Below the pieces are notes generated by a model. That model was not told the DNA's origin and did no database searches. It saw only the letters and a program-made list of their open reading frames with translations. A stretch of DNA of 43,709 bases from Winogradskyella sp. (lineage in GTDB: Bacteria; Bacteroidota; Bacteroidia; Flavobacteriales; Flavobacteriaceae): the NCBI GenBank assembly GCA_030149175.1, contig JASBSA010000114.1:1-43709 (forward strand), in the 5' to 3' direction. Below are positions 27,786-36,506 of this stretch, piece after piece. The first letter of the stretch is position 1. Every line of letters begins with the position of its first letter. The position numbers were made by a program, and so were the translations under genes.

Positions 27786-28568
27786 ATGATGCGCCTTTTA
27801 CTTCTTTTTATTCTCATTTTTACTTTCAATTGCAAGGTATCCGCACAAACCTTATCAGGCAAAGTTTACGACACTAAATCGGTGGTTAAGGATATGAAGG
27901 TACTGAACAAAAGCCAAAACCGACTTACGGTAACAAACCAAGATGGAGACTTTAGTATTGAAGCCAAAGTCAATGACACGATCTCATTTCAATCTATTTT
28001 TTATCATCCTTTAGAAGTTATACTAAAGCAATCGCATTTTGATGATATTAATGTTTTTGAGGTTGAAGAAATTGTTAGCGAGCTTGATGAAGTAGAAATT
28101 CAATCAGAACCAGAACAACCAGTTTTTGAAGAAGAAACCTATAACAGAGAACTCAATAACTTAATAAAAGAGGGTCTAAAACGAAATCCGCATTTATATA
28201 GACCCGAAAACGCTCAATCTGGTGGAAACATTTTAGGTATCATAAGTTTGGTAATTAAACTATTCAAAAAGAAAAACAAAGAGAAAAACAAAAATAAGCC
28301 ACCAACATATCCACCTTTAAAATATGAGCAAATCGATTCTCTATTTTCCAAAAGTTCATTTTTTAACAAAAGTCTAGTTACTGAAAACCTCAAGATACCA
28401 GAAGACAAAGTCAAACTCTTCTACGATTTTTGTTCTGCCAAAGGAATTAGTTCTAAATTATTGCTGGAGGAAAACAAAATGATGTTGTTAGAAGAATTGG
28501 TAGTTAACAGTCAGTTATTTCTTATTCTACTTGAAGAATACGGTGAACAAGCTACTGTAAAAGATTAA
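27786..28568 (+). CDS. CarboxypepD_reg-like secreted protein
   Basis: A 260-residue secreted protein. The signal peptide ends near residue 21 (CKVSAQ). Residues ~22-100 match the carboxypeptidase-regulatory-like beta-sandwich: TLSGKVYDTKSVVKDMKVLN, TNQDGDFSIEAKVNDTISFQ, then a conserved-looking LDEVEIQ end. The rest is charged and helical with a Lys/Asn-rich stretch (FKKKNKEKNKNKPP). This architecture is common in Bacteroidota proteins of unknown role. No TonB-dependent barrel follows, so it is not a receptor. Confidence 0.82.
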   Translation: MMRLLLLFILIFTFNCKVSAQTLSGKVYDTKSVVKDMKVLNKSQNRLTVTNQDGDFSIEAKVNDTISFQSIFYHPLEVILKQSHFDDINVFEVEEIVSELDEVEIQSEPEQPVFEEETYNRELNNLIKEGLKRNPHLYRPENAQSGGNILGIISLVIKLFKKKNKEKNKNKPPTYPPLKYEQIDSLFSKSSFFNKSLVTENLKIPEDKVKLFYDFCSAKGISSKLLLEENKMMLLEELVVNSQLFLILLEEYGEQATVKD

Positions 28569-28572
28569 TCTG

Positions 28573-28669
28573 TGTCATTCAGAACGAGGTAAGAGTGAAG
28601 AATCTCTTAATTGTTAACACAAAGGTTTTTATAAATAGATTCTTCGGTCATGCTTCCCTCTGAATGACA
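28573..28669. repeat. Long-hairpin REP/MITE-like element
   Basis: Outer arms TGTCATTCAGA (28573-28583) and TCTGAATGACA (28659-28669) and inner arms GAAGAATC (28597-28604) and GATTCTTC (28638-28645) are perfectly complementary. This 'TGTCATTC...GAATGACA' hairpin is a widespread non-autonomous intergenic element in Flavobacteriaceae. No gene lies in 28569-28750. Confidence 0.75.
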
Positions 28670-28750
28670 TAATATGTATTAATTATACCTCTGCATACTA
28701 AATCATAACTTCAAAAGTTATATTTTTAAGCCAAATTATATTTATCTCTT

Positions 28751-30325
28751 ATGAAGCGATTCTTATCCTTCCTTATTTGTTTTATTGTTTTACTATTCTG
28801 GAGCTCATGCCGTAAAGATTTTGAATTCTCACCCAGTACCGGAAACTTAGAGTTTGAGCGTGATACGGTTTATCTAGATACTGTTTTCACCAATATCGGC
28901 TCGAGTACCTACAACCTAAAAATATATAACCGGAGTGATGATGATATTGTTATCCCAACCATTCAACTAGAAAACGGAGTGAATTCCTTTTACAGAATGA
29001 ACATAGATGGCACAACAGGTCTTGAAGGCGAGCAAGAAGGAAAATTCTTCGAAGATGTAGAACTTTTGGCAAATGACAGTCTGTTCATTTTTATAGAAAC
29101 CACAATAGACATTTCTACACTTTCAACTTTAGAAAATCAATTCCTATACACAGACAAAATACTGTTTGATGCTGGCAGCAATCAACAAGATGTAGACTTG
29201 GTAACTTTAGTTAAAGATGCCGTATTTATTTTTGCAAATAGAGATGAAGACACTGGCATTATAGAAACCTTAACCTTTGATGTAGATGGAGATGGCACAC
29301 CAGATGAAACCATATTACAAGGACGCTTTTTAGAAAACGACGAGCTCACCTTTACCAATGAAAAACCATACGTTATCTATGGCTACGCTGGTGTTGGTGC
29401 AGGACAAACCTTAACAATGGAACCTGGTGCTCGTGTACACTTCCATGCCGATTCTGGTATCATAGTTACCGAAGGTGGTACACTTAATATCAACGGAGAT
29501 TTAAGCACAGACCAAGACGTTTTAGAAAATGAAGTTATCCTTGAAGGTGATCGTTTAGAACCACTTTTTGAAAATGTGCCAGGTCAATGGGGAACAATTT
29601 GGCTATTCGATGGTAGCCAAAATAACAGCATCAATTATGCTACCATTAAAAATGCGACAATTGGTGTATTGTCAGAATTTGGGCAGAACGACACCAACGA
29701 AAAGTTAACCATTAGCAATTCTCAAATTTATAATTCCAGCGCGTTTGGTTTGCTAGGACGCGCAACCTCTATTACTGCAGAAAACCTAGTAATTAACAAC
29801 TCAGGGCAATCCTCTTTTGCTGGTACATTAGGCGGAACATACAACTTTACCCACTGTACCATTGCTAATTATTGGAATAGTAGTTTTAGACAGTTCCCTT
29901 CTCTACTCTTAAATGATTTTATAGTAGACGAAAACAACACGGTTTTTACAAATACAACCGAAGCTGAATTTACCAATTGTATTATTTACGGAAATGATAA
30001 CCCTGAATTATTATTAGAAAATGAAGGCGGTGATTTTACCTTTAAATTCACCAATTGCCTCATTAGATTTGATAATCCCAATTTAGAAGGCACAGGTAAT
30101 TATAATTTTAATGATGCCATGCGTTACGAAGGTATAATACGAAATGTAGATCCAGATTTTGAAAACCCTTTTGAAAACTTAATGCGTATTGGAGAAGATT
30201 CTGGTGCTAATGGTCTTGCAAATCCATTTTTTAGCAATTTGGTTGGTAATGATATCGTAGGTGAATCTCGAAATGTTCCTGAACCTGATGCTGGCGCTTA
30301 TGAAAGTGTGGTTTTTGAGGATTAA
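28751..30325 (+). CDS. Surface lipoprotein with predicted right-handed beta-helix
   Basis: A 524-residue lipoprotein (lipobox Cys20, WSSC). An N-terminal beta domain (FERDTVYLDTVFTNIGSSTY) resembles Ig-like CARDB/DUF1573-type domains. From ~200 on, short repeating strands with Asn/Gly turns (LTMEPGARVHFHADSGIIVT, GGTLNINGDL, LTISNSQIYNSSAFGLLGRA, FTHCTIANYW, FTNCIIYGND) fit a parallel beta-helix. The C-terminus DAGAYE is typical of choice-of-anchor-type ends. No catalytic residues are evident. It may bind or modify polysaccharide, but this is inference. Confidence 0.8.
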   Translation: MKRFLSFLICFIVLLFWSSCRKDFEFSPSTGNLEFERDTVYLDTVFTNIGSSTYNLKIYNRSDDDIVIPTIQLENGVNSFYRMNIDGTTGLEGEQEGKFFEDVELLANDSLFIFIETTIDISTLSTLENQFLYTDKILFDAGSNQQDVDLVTLVKDAVFIFANRDEDTGIIETLTFDVDGDGTPDETILQGRFLENDELTFTNEKPYVIYGYAGVGAGQTLTMEPGARVHFHADSGIIVTEGGTLNINGDLSTDQDVLENEVILEGDRLEPLFENVPGQWGTIWLFDGSQNNSINYATIKNATIGVLSEFGQNDTNEKLTISNSQIYNSSAFGLLGRATSITAENLVINNSGQSSFAGTLGGTYNFTHCTIANYWNSSFRQFPSLLLNDFIVDENNTVFTNTTEAEFTNCIIYGNDNPELLLENEGGDFTFKFTNCLIRFDNPNLEGTGNYNFNDAMRYEGIIRNVDPDFENPFENLMRIGEDSGANGLANPFFSNLVGNDIVGESRNVPEPDAGAYESVVFED

Positions 30326-30342
30326 AATACCATAAATTATTT

Positions 30343-30906
30343 ATGAAAAACATATTCATTGTTATTCTTATTGCATCTATAAATTACACCTCTTTAGCAC
30401 AAAGCAAATACGAAAAAGAAATTAATGTTGAAGTGGGCTTGGGGTTAACCTCACCTTATGAAAGTACTACTGATGTTGTTAGTACTGGATTCTTTATGCA
30501 AGGTGAGTATGTTGTAAAAATTAAATCATGGCTAGAGTTAAAGCCTTATGCCGGATTTATTACAACTAGCTCTAATGGAAAGGATTTAAATAACAATCCT
30601 ACTGATGAAAAAGCTGAAACTAAAGCTTTTTTACTAGGAGGTAAAGCTAGACTTAGAGCACCTATTCCTTGGGTCGCACCTTACCTTGAGGTAGGTATAG
30701 GTGGTTCTGTTGGTAAATTTGAAACGTTTACAAGTTCTATTAATATTGAAAAAAGTGGTTTTCTATATCATATTCCTTTTGCTGTTGGCCTAGAATTGGG
30801 TAAAAATAATGGAGTAGATATTGGATTTAGATATTTTTTTCATCCTTCTGCCGAACAATTTGCAGGAGCGTTTGCCGTTGGTATTTCTTTTCCTTTAAAA
30901 TCTTAA
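30343..30906 (+). CDS. Outer membrane beta-barrel-like protein
   Basis: A 187-residue secreted protein with a signal peptide ending at TSLAQ (about residue 20). Alternating strands follow: INVEVGLGLTSPY, FFMQGEYVVKIKSWLELKPY, AFLLGGKARLRAPI, WVAPYLEVGIGGSVGKF and a terminal FAVGISFPLK. This fits a small 8-strand outer membrane barrel. Function unknown. It starts 17 bases after the beta-helix lipoprotein gene, so the two are probably co-transcribed. Confidence 0.8.
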   Translation: MKNIFIVILIASINYTSLAQSKYEKEINVEVGLGLTSPYESTTDVVSTGFFMQGEYVVKIKSWLELKPYAGFITTSSNGKDLNNNPTDEKAETKAFLLGGKARLRAPIPWVAPYLEVGIGGSVGKFETFTSSINIEKSGFLYHIPFAVGLELGKNNGVDIGFRYFFHPSAEQFAGAFAVGISFPLKS

Positions 30907-30924
30907 AGAATAACAAAAAGCCTT

Positions 30925-31458
30925 TCAATTCTCTAAGGAAAACTCGTGGTTTCCAAAACGCATTATTACCAATCCTATGTCTCTAATAAAAAAAGCTTCG
31001 TCATCAGAAAAATCGCTGTACAGTCTTAAAACATTGTTATAAGTGGTATCATTATAACTATAATCAGAAATAAACTCGTGTTCCATTAGCCTATAATAAA
31101 CACCAAAACCACCTAAACTATTATCAACAAAATTTATTTCAAACCCAGTGGGAGTTCCGCTAATGTATAATTCATAATTACCACCACTCCTCATAGTCAC
31201 ATAAATTTCCTCAAAACTATCATCACATCTTGGGCCAAAAGCAATGGGTACTGGTGGATGACTTTCTTCATAAACATCCCGTTCAAAAAAAATGTCATCA
31301 AAAACAACTAAGTTCTCATTACTATCTCTAAACGATATTGAACCCACATTTTCATAAGGAAACAATGCTACTTCATCATCGCTCAAGTAATACGTTTCCT
31401 CTTCGCAACAACCTGAAATAATTAATGTCAAAATTAAAAAGTAAAACACTCTTTTCAT
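30925..31458 (-). CDS. Hypothetical lipoprotein (177 aa)
   Basis: Not recognised. The start at the ATG 31458 gives a clean signal peptide with lipobox Cys17 (ISGCC). The frame is open 51 codons further upstream, but that stretch runs through the glyA terminator and a REP-like repeat, so it is not coding. The mature part is acidic and beta-rich (ENVGSISFRDSNENLVVFDD; GGNYELYISGTPTGFEINFV). It is convergent with the barrel gene, 18 bases apart. Confidence 0.75.
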   Translation of the reverse strand: MKRVFYFLILTLIISGCCEEETYYLSDDEVALFPYENVGSISFRDSNENLVVFDDIFFERDVYEESHPPVPIAFGPRCDDSFEEIYVTMRSGGNYELYISGTPTGFEINFVDNSLGGFGVYYRLMEHEFISDYSYNDTTYNNVLRLYSDFSDDEAFFIRDIGLVIMRFGNHEFSLEN

Positions 31459-31503
31459 TTTACTAATGTATAGTAAAAGATTAACTACAATGTTCAAAAC
31501 AAG

Positions 31504-31538
31504 AAAAAAGCCCCTCATTAAATCGAAAGGCTTTTTAT
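31504..31538 (-). terminator. Terminator of glyA
   Basis: AAAAAGCC (31505-31512) pairs with GGCTTTTT (31529-31536) across a 16-base loop, with T/A tracts on both sides, about 85 bases past the glyA stop. Confidence 0.6.
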
Positions 31539-31541
31539 TAT

Positions 31542-31610
31542 TGTCATGTTGAACTAGTTTCAGCATCTCATTTATATTATTAAATTCTGAATCAAGCTCA
31601 GAATGATACA
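31542..31610. repeat. REP-like intergenic hairpin
   Basis: TGTCATGTTGAACTAG at the left and its imperfect complement ending CTCAGAATGATACA at the right. It belongs to the same general TGTCAT...-ended class as the element at 28573, but is a more divergent copy. It lies between the glyA stop and its terminator. Confidence 0.55.
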
Positions 31611-31620
31611 ACTTTTTTTA

Positions 31621-32895
31621 CTAGGCATTAAACAAAGGTCTACCTCCCATAAGTTCATTTACTTTTTCAGCAACCCCTTCTAATACAGTTTCATTCTCAT
31701 AATTATTGATAACCTCATCAATCAAGTCCACTACATAAGCCATTTCACTTTCTTTTAATCCTCTGGTCGTAATAGCTGGTGTACCAACTCTAATACCAGA
31801 GGTTACAAAAGGAGATTCCGTATCAAATGGCACCATGTTTTTATTCACCGTTATATCTGCTTTTACTAAAGCGTTTTCAGCATCTTTACCAGTAATATTT
31901 TTATTCCTAAGATCTATAAGCATCATGTGGTTATCCGTTCCGCCAGAAATCAAATGATAATCTTTAGCCACAAAGGCCTGTGCCATAGCATCGGCATTCT
32001 TCTTTACTTGTAGCATGTAATGTAAAAAATCATCGGTCAAGGCTTCACCAAAAGCAATGGCTTTAGCTGCAATAATATGCTCTAATGGGCCACCTTGATT
32101 TCCAGGAAAAACACCAGAATCTAACAAACCAGACATCTTACGAAGCTTACCGTTCTTTAATGTAATTCCGAATGGATTATCAATATTTTCACCCATCATT
32201 ATCATACCTCCTCGCGGTCCACGGAGTGTTTTGTGAGTAGTCGTAGTTACAACGTGGCAATGCGGCATCGGGTCATTTAAAATACCTTTTGCAATTAAAC
32301 CAGATGGATGCGAAATATCCGCCAATAAAACAGCACCAACGTTATCCGCTACTTCCCTAAACTTCGCAAAATCCATATCGCGTGAGTAAGCCGAAGCACC
32401 AGCTATGATTAATTTTGGTCGCTCTTTTTCAGCCACATCAGACAACATATCGTAATCAATATAACCTGTATCCTTCTTCACACCGTAAAAGGTAGGTCGG
32501 TATAATTTACCCGAAAAATTAACTGGAGAACCATGCGTTAAGTGCCCACCATGAGACAAATCAAATCCTAAAATGGTATCACCTGGTTTTAAACAAGCAT
32601 GATATACAGCAGTATTGGCTTGGCTGCCTGAGTGTGGCTGTACATTAGCATATGCAGCGCCAAATAAAGTCTTTGCTCTATCTATAGCAATCTGCTCTAC
32701 TTCATCTACAACTTCGCAACCACCATAGTAACGCTTGCCAGGATAACCTTCTGCATATTTGTTGGTGAGTACAGAACCTGCAGCCTCCATTACTTGGTTG
32801 CTTACAAAATTTTCTGAGGCAATAAGTTCTATGCCTTCCGTTTGGCGTTCTTTCTCTGCTTGTATAAGTTCAAAAATTTGTTCGTCGCGTTGCAT
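31621..32895 (-). CDS. glyA: Serine hydroxymethyltransferase
   Basis: PLP enzyme of 424 residues interconverting serine and glycine with tetrahydrofolate, the main one-carbon source. The PLP lysine is K222 in [16 protein letters not shown]. Other motifs: [43 protein letters not shown] and ADISHPSGL. Full length. It is a single gene with its own promoter, divergent from fahA. Confidence 0.98.
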   Translation of the reverse strand: MQRDEQIFELIQAEKERQTEGIELIASENFVSNQVMEAAGSVLTNKYAEGYPGKRYYGGCEVVDEVEQIAIDRAKTLFGAAYANVQPHSGSQANTAVYHACLKPGDTILGFDLSHGGHLTHGSPVNFSGKLYRPTFYGVKKDTGYIDYDMLSDVAEKERPKLIIAGASAYSRDMDFAKFREVADNVGAVLLADISHPSGLIAKGILNDPMPHCHVVTTTTHKTLRGPRGGMIMMGENIDNPFGITLKNGKLRKMSGLLDSGVFPGNQGGPLEHIIAAKAIAFGEALTDDFLHYMLQVKKNADAMAQAFVAKDYHLISGGTDNHMMLIDLRNKNITGKDAENALVKADITVNKNMVPFDTESPFVTSGIRVGTPAITTRGLKESEMAYVVDLIDEVINNYENETVLEGVAEKVNELMGGRPLFNA

Positions 32896-32920
32896 AAATA
32901 AAGTCTTTGTTAAAACGAAA

Positions 32921-32953
32921 CAAAAATAAGCAATACATTAGTTTTAATATCAA
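32921..32953 (-). promoter_or_regulatory. Promoter of glyA
   Basis: On the minus strand, TTG (32953-32951), 22 bases, TATTTTTG (32928-32921), 25 bases before the start codon. Confidence 0.65.
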
Positions 32954-32961
32954 AAATTATG

Positions 32962-32969
32962 TAGGTTTG
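32962..32969 (+). promoter_or_regulatory. -7 box (TAGGTTTG) of fahA
   Basis: An exact TAnnTTTG match 38 bases before the fahA start. No clear TTG at -33. It lies only 8 bases from the glyA -33 element, so the two polymerases may compete. Confidence 0.5.
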
Positions 32970-33007
32970 AATAGAAAATAATGAACATTTAATCAACAAA
33001 ACATATT

Positions 33008-34300
33008 ATGTCAATATCAGCCAACGACCCAAATAGAACATCGTGGTTATACGTAAATAAATACTCTGATTTCCCAATACAGAATATTCCGTTTGGTGTC
33101 TTTTTAACTAGAGAAGACATTGTGACTATCGGAACACGTATTGGAGATACAGCCATAGATCTCGGTGCGCTACATCAGTTGGGTTATTTTGACGGTATTC
33201 CTTTAACGGATGATATTTTCCTTCAGGATTCCCTAAACGATTTCATTGCAGACGGCCGTAAAACATGGCGAGCTGTGCGTAATCGTGTTGCTGAAATTTT
33301 TGATTCTAATAACGAAACGCTTAAAAACAACACCAAGCACAAAGAGATTATTTGTTTCCGACTAGATGAAATTGAAATGCAAATGCCTGTGCATGTCGGT
33401 GATTACACAGATTTTTATTCTAGTAAAGAGCATGCGACCAATGTAGGCGCCATGTTTAGAGATCCAGATAATGCACTTTTACCGAATTGGTTACATATTC
33501 CGGTAGGGTATCATGGGCGCAGTTCGTCTATTGTTACCACGCACATACCAGTTCACAGACCACAAGGACAAACCATGCCAGAAGGTGCAGACAAACCTGT
33601 TTTTGGACCGAGTAAATTGGTAGACTTTGAATTAGAAATGGCATTCATTACTACAGATGCCAATGATCTTGGTGAACCAATTCCTGTTGAGGAAGCTGAA
33701 GAATACATCTTCGGATTAGTTGTGTTTAATGATTGGTCAGCGAGAGATATCCAAAAATGGGAATATGTACCATTAGGCCCTTTCTTAGGAAAGAATTTTG
33801 CATCGTCCATGTCTCCATGGATTGTAACCCTAGATGCCCTAGAGCCATTTAGAGTAGCAAGTCCAAAGCAAAACCCTGAGCCACTTCCTTACTTAAAAAC
33901 AAAAGGAAAGCACAGTTTCGATATTCATTTAGAAGCTGGAATCATCCCTAAAGGAGGAAAAGAAACTACGGTTTGTAAAACCAACTTTAAGTACATGTAC
34001 TGGAACATGGCACAGCAATTAGCACATCATACAGTTAATGGATGTCCTGTAAATGCTGGAGATATGATGGGAAGTGGAACTATTTCAGGTCCAACGGAAG
34101 ACTCTTATGGTTCTATGCTAGAGCTAACATGGAAAGGCACTAAACCTGTAAAACTTAAAGATGGCACAGAACGCAAGTTCATTAATGATTACGATACGGT
34201 TGTGATGCGAGGCTACTGCGAAAATGATGATGTTCGCATTGGTTTCGGACAAGTAAAAACACAATTACTGCCTGTTTTTAATCCAAAGAAGAAAAAGTAA
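33008..34300 (+). CDS. fahA: Fumarylacetoacetase
   Basis: The last enzyme of tyrosine/phenylalanine degradation, splitting fumarylacetoacetate into fumarate and acetoacetate. 430 residues. The N-terminal SH3-like domain starts SWLYVNKYSDFPIQNIPFGV. Metal and catalytic positions correspond to the animal enzyme: D135 and H142 in DYTDFYSSKEHATNVG, the Glu pair in DFELEMAF, and the Asp in NDWSARDIQKWE. GNKFASS-like (GKNFASSMSPW) and GTISGP segments are present. The other tyrosine-degradation genes are outside the window. A terminator follows. Confidence 0.97.
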   Translation: MSISANDPNRTSWLYVNKYSDFPIQNIPFGVFLTREDIVTIGTRIGDTAIDLGALHQLGYFDGIPLTDDIFLQDSLNDFIADGRKTWRAVRNRVAEIFDSNNETLKNNTKHKEIICFRLDEIEMQMPVHVGDYTDFYSSKEHATNVGAMFRDPDNALLPNWLHIPVGYHGRSSSIVTTHIPVHRPQGQTMPEGADKPVFGPSKLVDFELEMAFITTDANDLGEPIPVEEAEEYIFGLVVFNDWSARDIQKWEYVPLGPFLGKNFASSMSPWIVTLDALEPFRVASPKQNPEPLPYLKTKGKHSFDIHLEAGIIPKGGKETTVCKTNFKYMYWNMAQQLAHHTVNGCPVNAGDMMGSGTISGPTEDSYGSMLELTWKGTKPVKLKDGTERKFINDYDTVVMRGYCENDDVRIGFGQVKTQLLPVFNPKKKK

Positions 34301-34326
34301 ATATAAAGTGCCTTGTTAAAACGCTT

Positions 34327-34361
34327 AGCTCGGAATTGTTTATCAATTTCGAGCTTTTTTT
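34327..34361 (+). terminator. Rho-independent terminator of fahA
   Basis: A 12-bp stem AGCTCGGAATTG / CAATTTCGAGCT (one G-U pair) with a 5-base loop, then seven Ts. Confidence 0.87.
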
Positions 34362-34493
34362 AACCTCTCCCTTTTCTCTTCTCCCTTCTCTCTTTTCTCT
34401 TTTCAATTCTCACAAATCACTAATTATCAACACAATAAAAAAAGTGGCACGATGATTGGTTTATACTACGTATAACCTATTAAACTCAAGATT

Positions 34494-35675
34494 ATGAAAC
34501 GATTTTTACTTTTTACAGTCCTTGTTTCGGTACTCGTATCTTGTAGTGCCAAAAAACAAATTGAAACAGCAATTAGCCATGGTAACTACGACCATGCTAT
34601 TTCTGAAGCGCTTAGAAAACTAGAAAACAACAAAGACAAAAAGCGTAAGCAAGACTATGTTGTAATGCTAAAAGAGGCGTACGATAAAGTTTTGGAAGAA
34701 GACTTGGCACAAATTGCACATCTTAAAAAAGATGGTAATCCTGAGTTGTATAAAACCATTTATGAAAGTTATGCAGATTTAGAGGCGAGGCAAAATGCAG
34801 TAAAACGCATTATGCCACTTAAAATTAATGGAAAAACCATAAGCTTTACCTTTAATGATTACAGTAACGAACTGGTAGAGTACAGATACAAAACATCCGA
34901 CTATTTAATGGATAAGGGTCTGGATTTATTGGATACAGGCGATAAGTTTAATGCTAGGGAAGCGTATAGTCTTTTTGATTACGTTAATAGCATAAACCCA
35001 AATTTTGAAGATGTCATAGACTTAATGCAAGAAGCTCACACAACAGGTATGGATTATGTATATGTGTCTATATTGAATGAGACACACCAGATTATCCCAC
35101 AACGTTTAGAAGCTGAGCTTTTAGATTTTAACACCTATGGTCTTAATCAATTCTGGACAACATACCATGCTATTGCAGACAACACAATAGACTATGACTT
35201 TGCAATGGAATTGCAATTAAAACGCATTAACGTTTCACCAGAGCGTATTAATGAAAGACAATTACTAAGAGAACGTCAAATTGTCGATGGTTGGGAGTAC
35301 CTGTTAGACGATAACGGAAATGTAGCCAAAGACAGCTTAGGTAACGACATTAAAATAGATAAGATTGTAAATGTAAGAGCACGTTTCTTTGAAGTATTAC
35401 AAATCAAATCATCTCAAGTAATTGCAGATGTGGTTTACAAAGATTTAAAACAAAACCAGATTATAGATGCCTTTACCATAGATAGTGGGTTTACCTTTGA
35501 AAATGTTTTCGGTCGCTTCAGAGGAGACCGAAGAGCCTTAAACAGAGACGATATTAACCTATTAAGACAAAGACAAGTACGTTTTCCAACAGATGAACAA
35601 ATGGTTTACGACTCTGGCGAAGACTTAAAACTGAAACTAAAAAACATTATCAGTTCTTATCGATTGAATAGTTAG
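34494..35675 (+). CDS. Hypothetical lipoprotein (393 aa), helical N-terminal repeat region
   Basis: Not assigned to a known family. Lipobox Cys17 (VLVSC). Residues ~20-190 are helical and TPR-like in rhythm (ETAISHGNYDHAISEALRKL; LLDTGDKFNAREAYSLFDYV), followed by an alpha/beta domain (YVYVSILNETHQIIPQRLEA) and a charged C-terminus. TPR-like lipoproteins often scaffold envelope complexes; that is inference. It is a single gene with a strong terminator. Confidence 0.78.
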   Translation: MKRFLLFTVLVSVLVSCSAKKQIETAISHGNYDHAISEALRKLENNKDKKRKQDYVVMLKEAYDKVLEEDLAQIAHLKKDGNPELYKTIYESYADLEARQNAVKRIMPLKINGKTISFTFNDYSNELVEYRYKTSDYLMDKGLDLLDTGDKFNAREAYSLFDYVNSINPNFEDVIDLMQEAHTTGMDYVYVSILNETHQIIPQRLEAELLDFNTYGLNQFWTTYHAIADNTIDYDFAMELQLKRINVSPERINERQLLRERQIVDGWEYLLDDNGNVAKDSLGNDIKIDKIVNVRARFFEVLQIKSSQVIADVVYKDLKQNQIIDAFTIDSGFTFENVFGRFRGDRRALNRDDINLLRQRQVRFPTDEQMVYDSGEDLKLKLKNIISSYRLNS

Positions 35676-35683
35676 TAATTACA

Positions 35684-35712
35684 AAACCTCTCAAGTTTGA
35701 GAGGTTTTTTTA
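35684..35712 (+). terminator. Rho-independent terminator
   Basis: An 11-bp stem AAACCTCTCAA / TTGAGAGGTTT around a very short centre, then a T run, nine bases after the stop of the lipoprotein gene. The rest of 35713-35823 shows no gene. Confidence 0.85.
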
Positions 35713-35823
35713 TATAGAGCAACTTAATTCTACTATGATTGTACTTGGAAATTAAAATGCTGCATGAATAAATTCACTACACATAAAATCACATTGTTTG
35801 CATTGCAGCTTTATGCTAACTAT

Positions 35824-36315
35824 CTATTCTAAATCTCTTGTATTTGCAACTTCTCGATGAAGCTTCCATGTTCCGTCACTCTTATCCTTCTTAAGAATCG
35901 CAAGAAAAGTAGCCGTAAGTTCTATTTGTTCACCTTTGGCATTAGTGTAATAAGTAGAACTTGTTCCAAAATCATAGGCTACACTATCACTAACTATAAT
36001 AGTTTCCTTTGGCCGCATCACAAGACTATCGTAGTGAAATTTCCCTGTTGGGTTTTTGCGTATGCTTTTAAAAGGTTCCCAAATACCACAATCTGGTGTT
36101 AACGATTTTACATCTTTGGTCGAATAGTTCTTCAAATCTCCAAATCTATTCTCTTTAATGGCTAGCTGAAAACCTGCTCGAGTTTCTTCAATAGACCTTA
36201 ATTCTGCCGCTATATCTATTTCATTTTCGTTTACAGATACAGCATCCTCTTTATTGGTCTTTTCATTGCAGGAAATCAAGGATAAAACTAGGAAAACCAG
36301 TGTTAATTTTTTCAT
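35824..36315 (-). CDS. NTF2-like (DUF4440/SnoaL-type) lipoprotein
   Basis: A 163-residue lipoprotein (lipobox Cys16, SLISC). The mature part IEETRAGFQLAIKENRFGDL, a middle SDSVAYDFGTSSTYYTNAKG and TFLAILKKDKSDGTWKLHRE follow the cone-shaped NTF2/DUF4440 pattern of an N-terminal helix, central strands and a final 'W+LHRE' strand. Substrate unknown. The leftmost gene of the accessory minus-strand block. Confidence 0.78.
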   Translation of the reverse strand: MKKLTLVFLVLSLISCNEKTNKEDAVSVNENEIDIAAELRSIEETRAGFQLAIKENRFGDLKNYSTKDVKSLTPDCGIWEPFKSIRKNPTGKFHYDSLVMRPKETIIVSDSVAYDFGTSSTYYTNAKGEQIELTATFLAILKKDKSDGTWKLHREVANTRDLE

Positions 36316-36401
36316 TTTATTCTGTATTTTGGTTAATATATAACTATTTTTAATGGTGAGGGCACAACAAACACTAATACCAAAACAAGTTAGTAACTAA
36401 T

Positions 36402-36422
36402 AACCAAAAAGTCAATACGTAA
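36402..36422 (-). repeat. Short fragment of the dispersed accessory-region repeat (copy 4)
   Basis: AACCAAAAAGTCAATACGTA matches the equivalent stretch of the copy at 40546 at 18 of 20 positions. Only this end of the element is recognisable. It lies 87 bases upstream of the NTF2-like gene, a position similar to the other copies. The rest of 36316-36506 is AT-rich without a gene. Confidence 0.45.
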
Positions 36423-36506
36423 CTTTACGTAGTTTTTAGAGCAACCATAAATTCATATTTTCAAATCAAAATTACAGAGTCAATTCTAAAACATCCAAGA
36501 CAAAGA

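Noticed and set aside
28573-28669. Long hairpin read as a terminator of the gene ending at 28568
   Set aside because: Arms are long, without a T run, and match the dispersed TGTCATTC element type, so a repeat is the better explanation.
31459-31611. N-terminal extension of the lipoprotein at 30925
   Set aside because: It runs through the glyA terminator and a REP-like repeat, and would bury the signal peptide.
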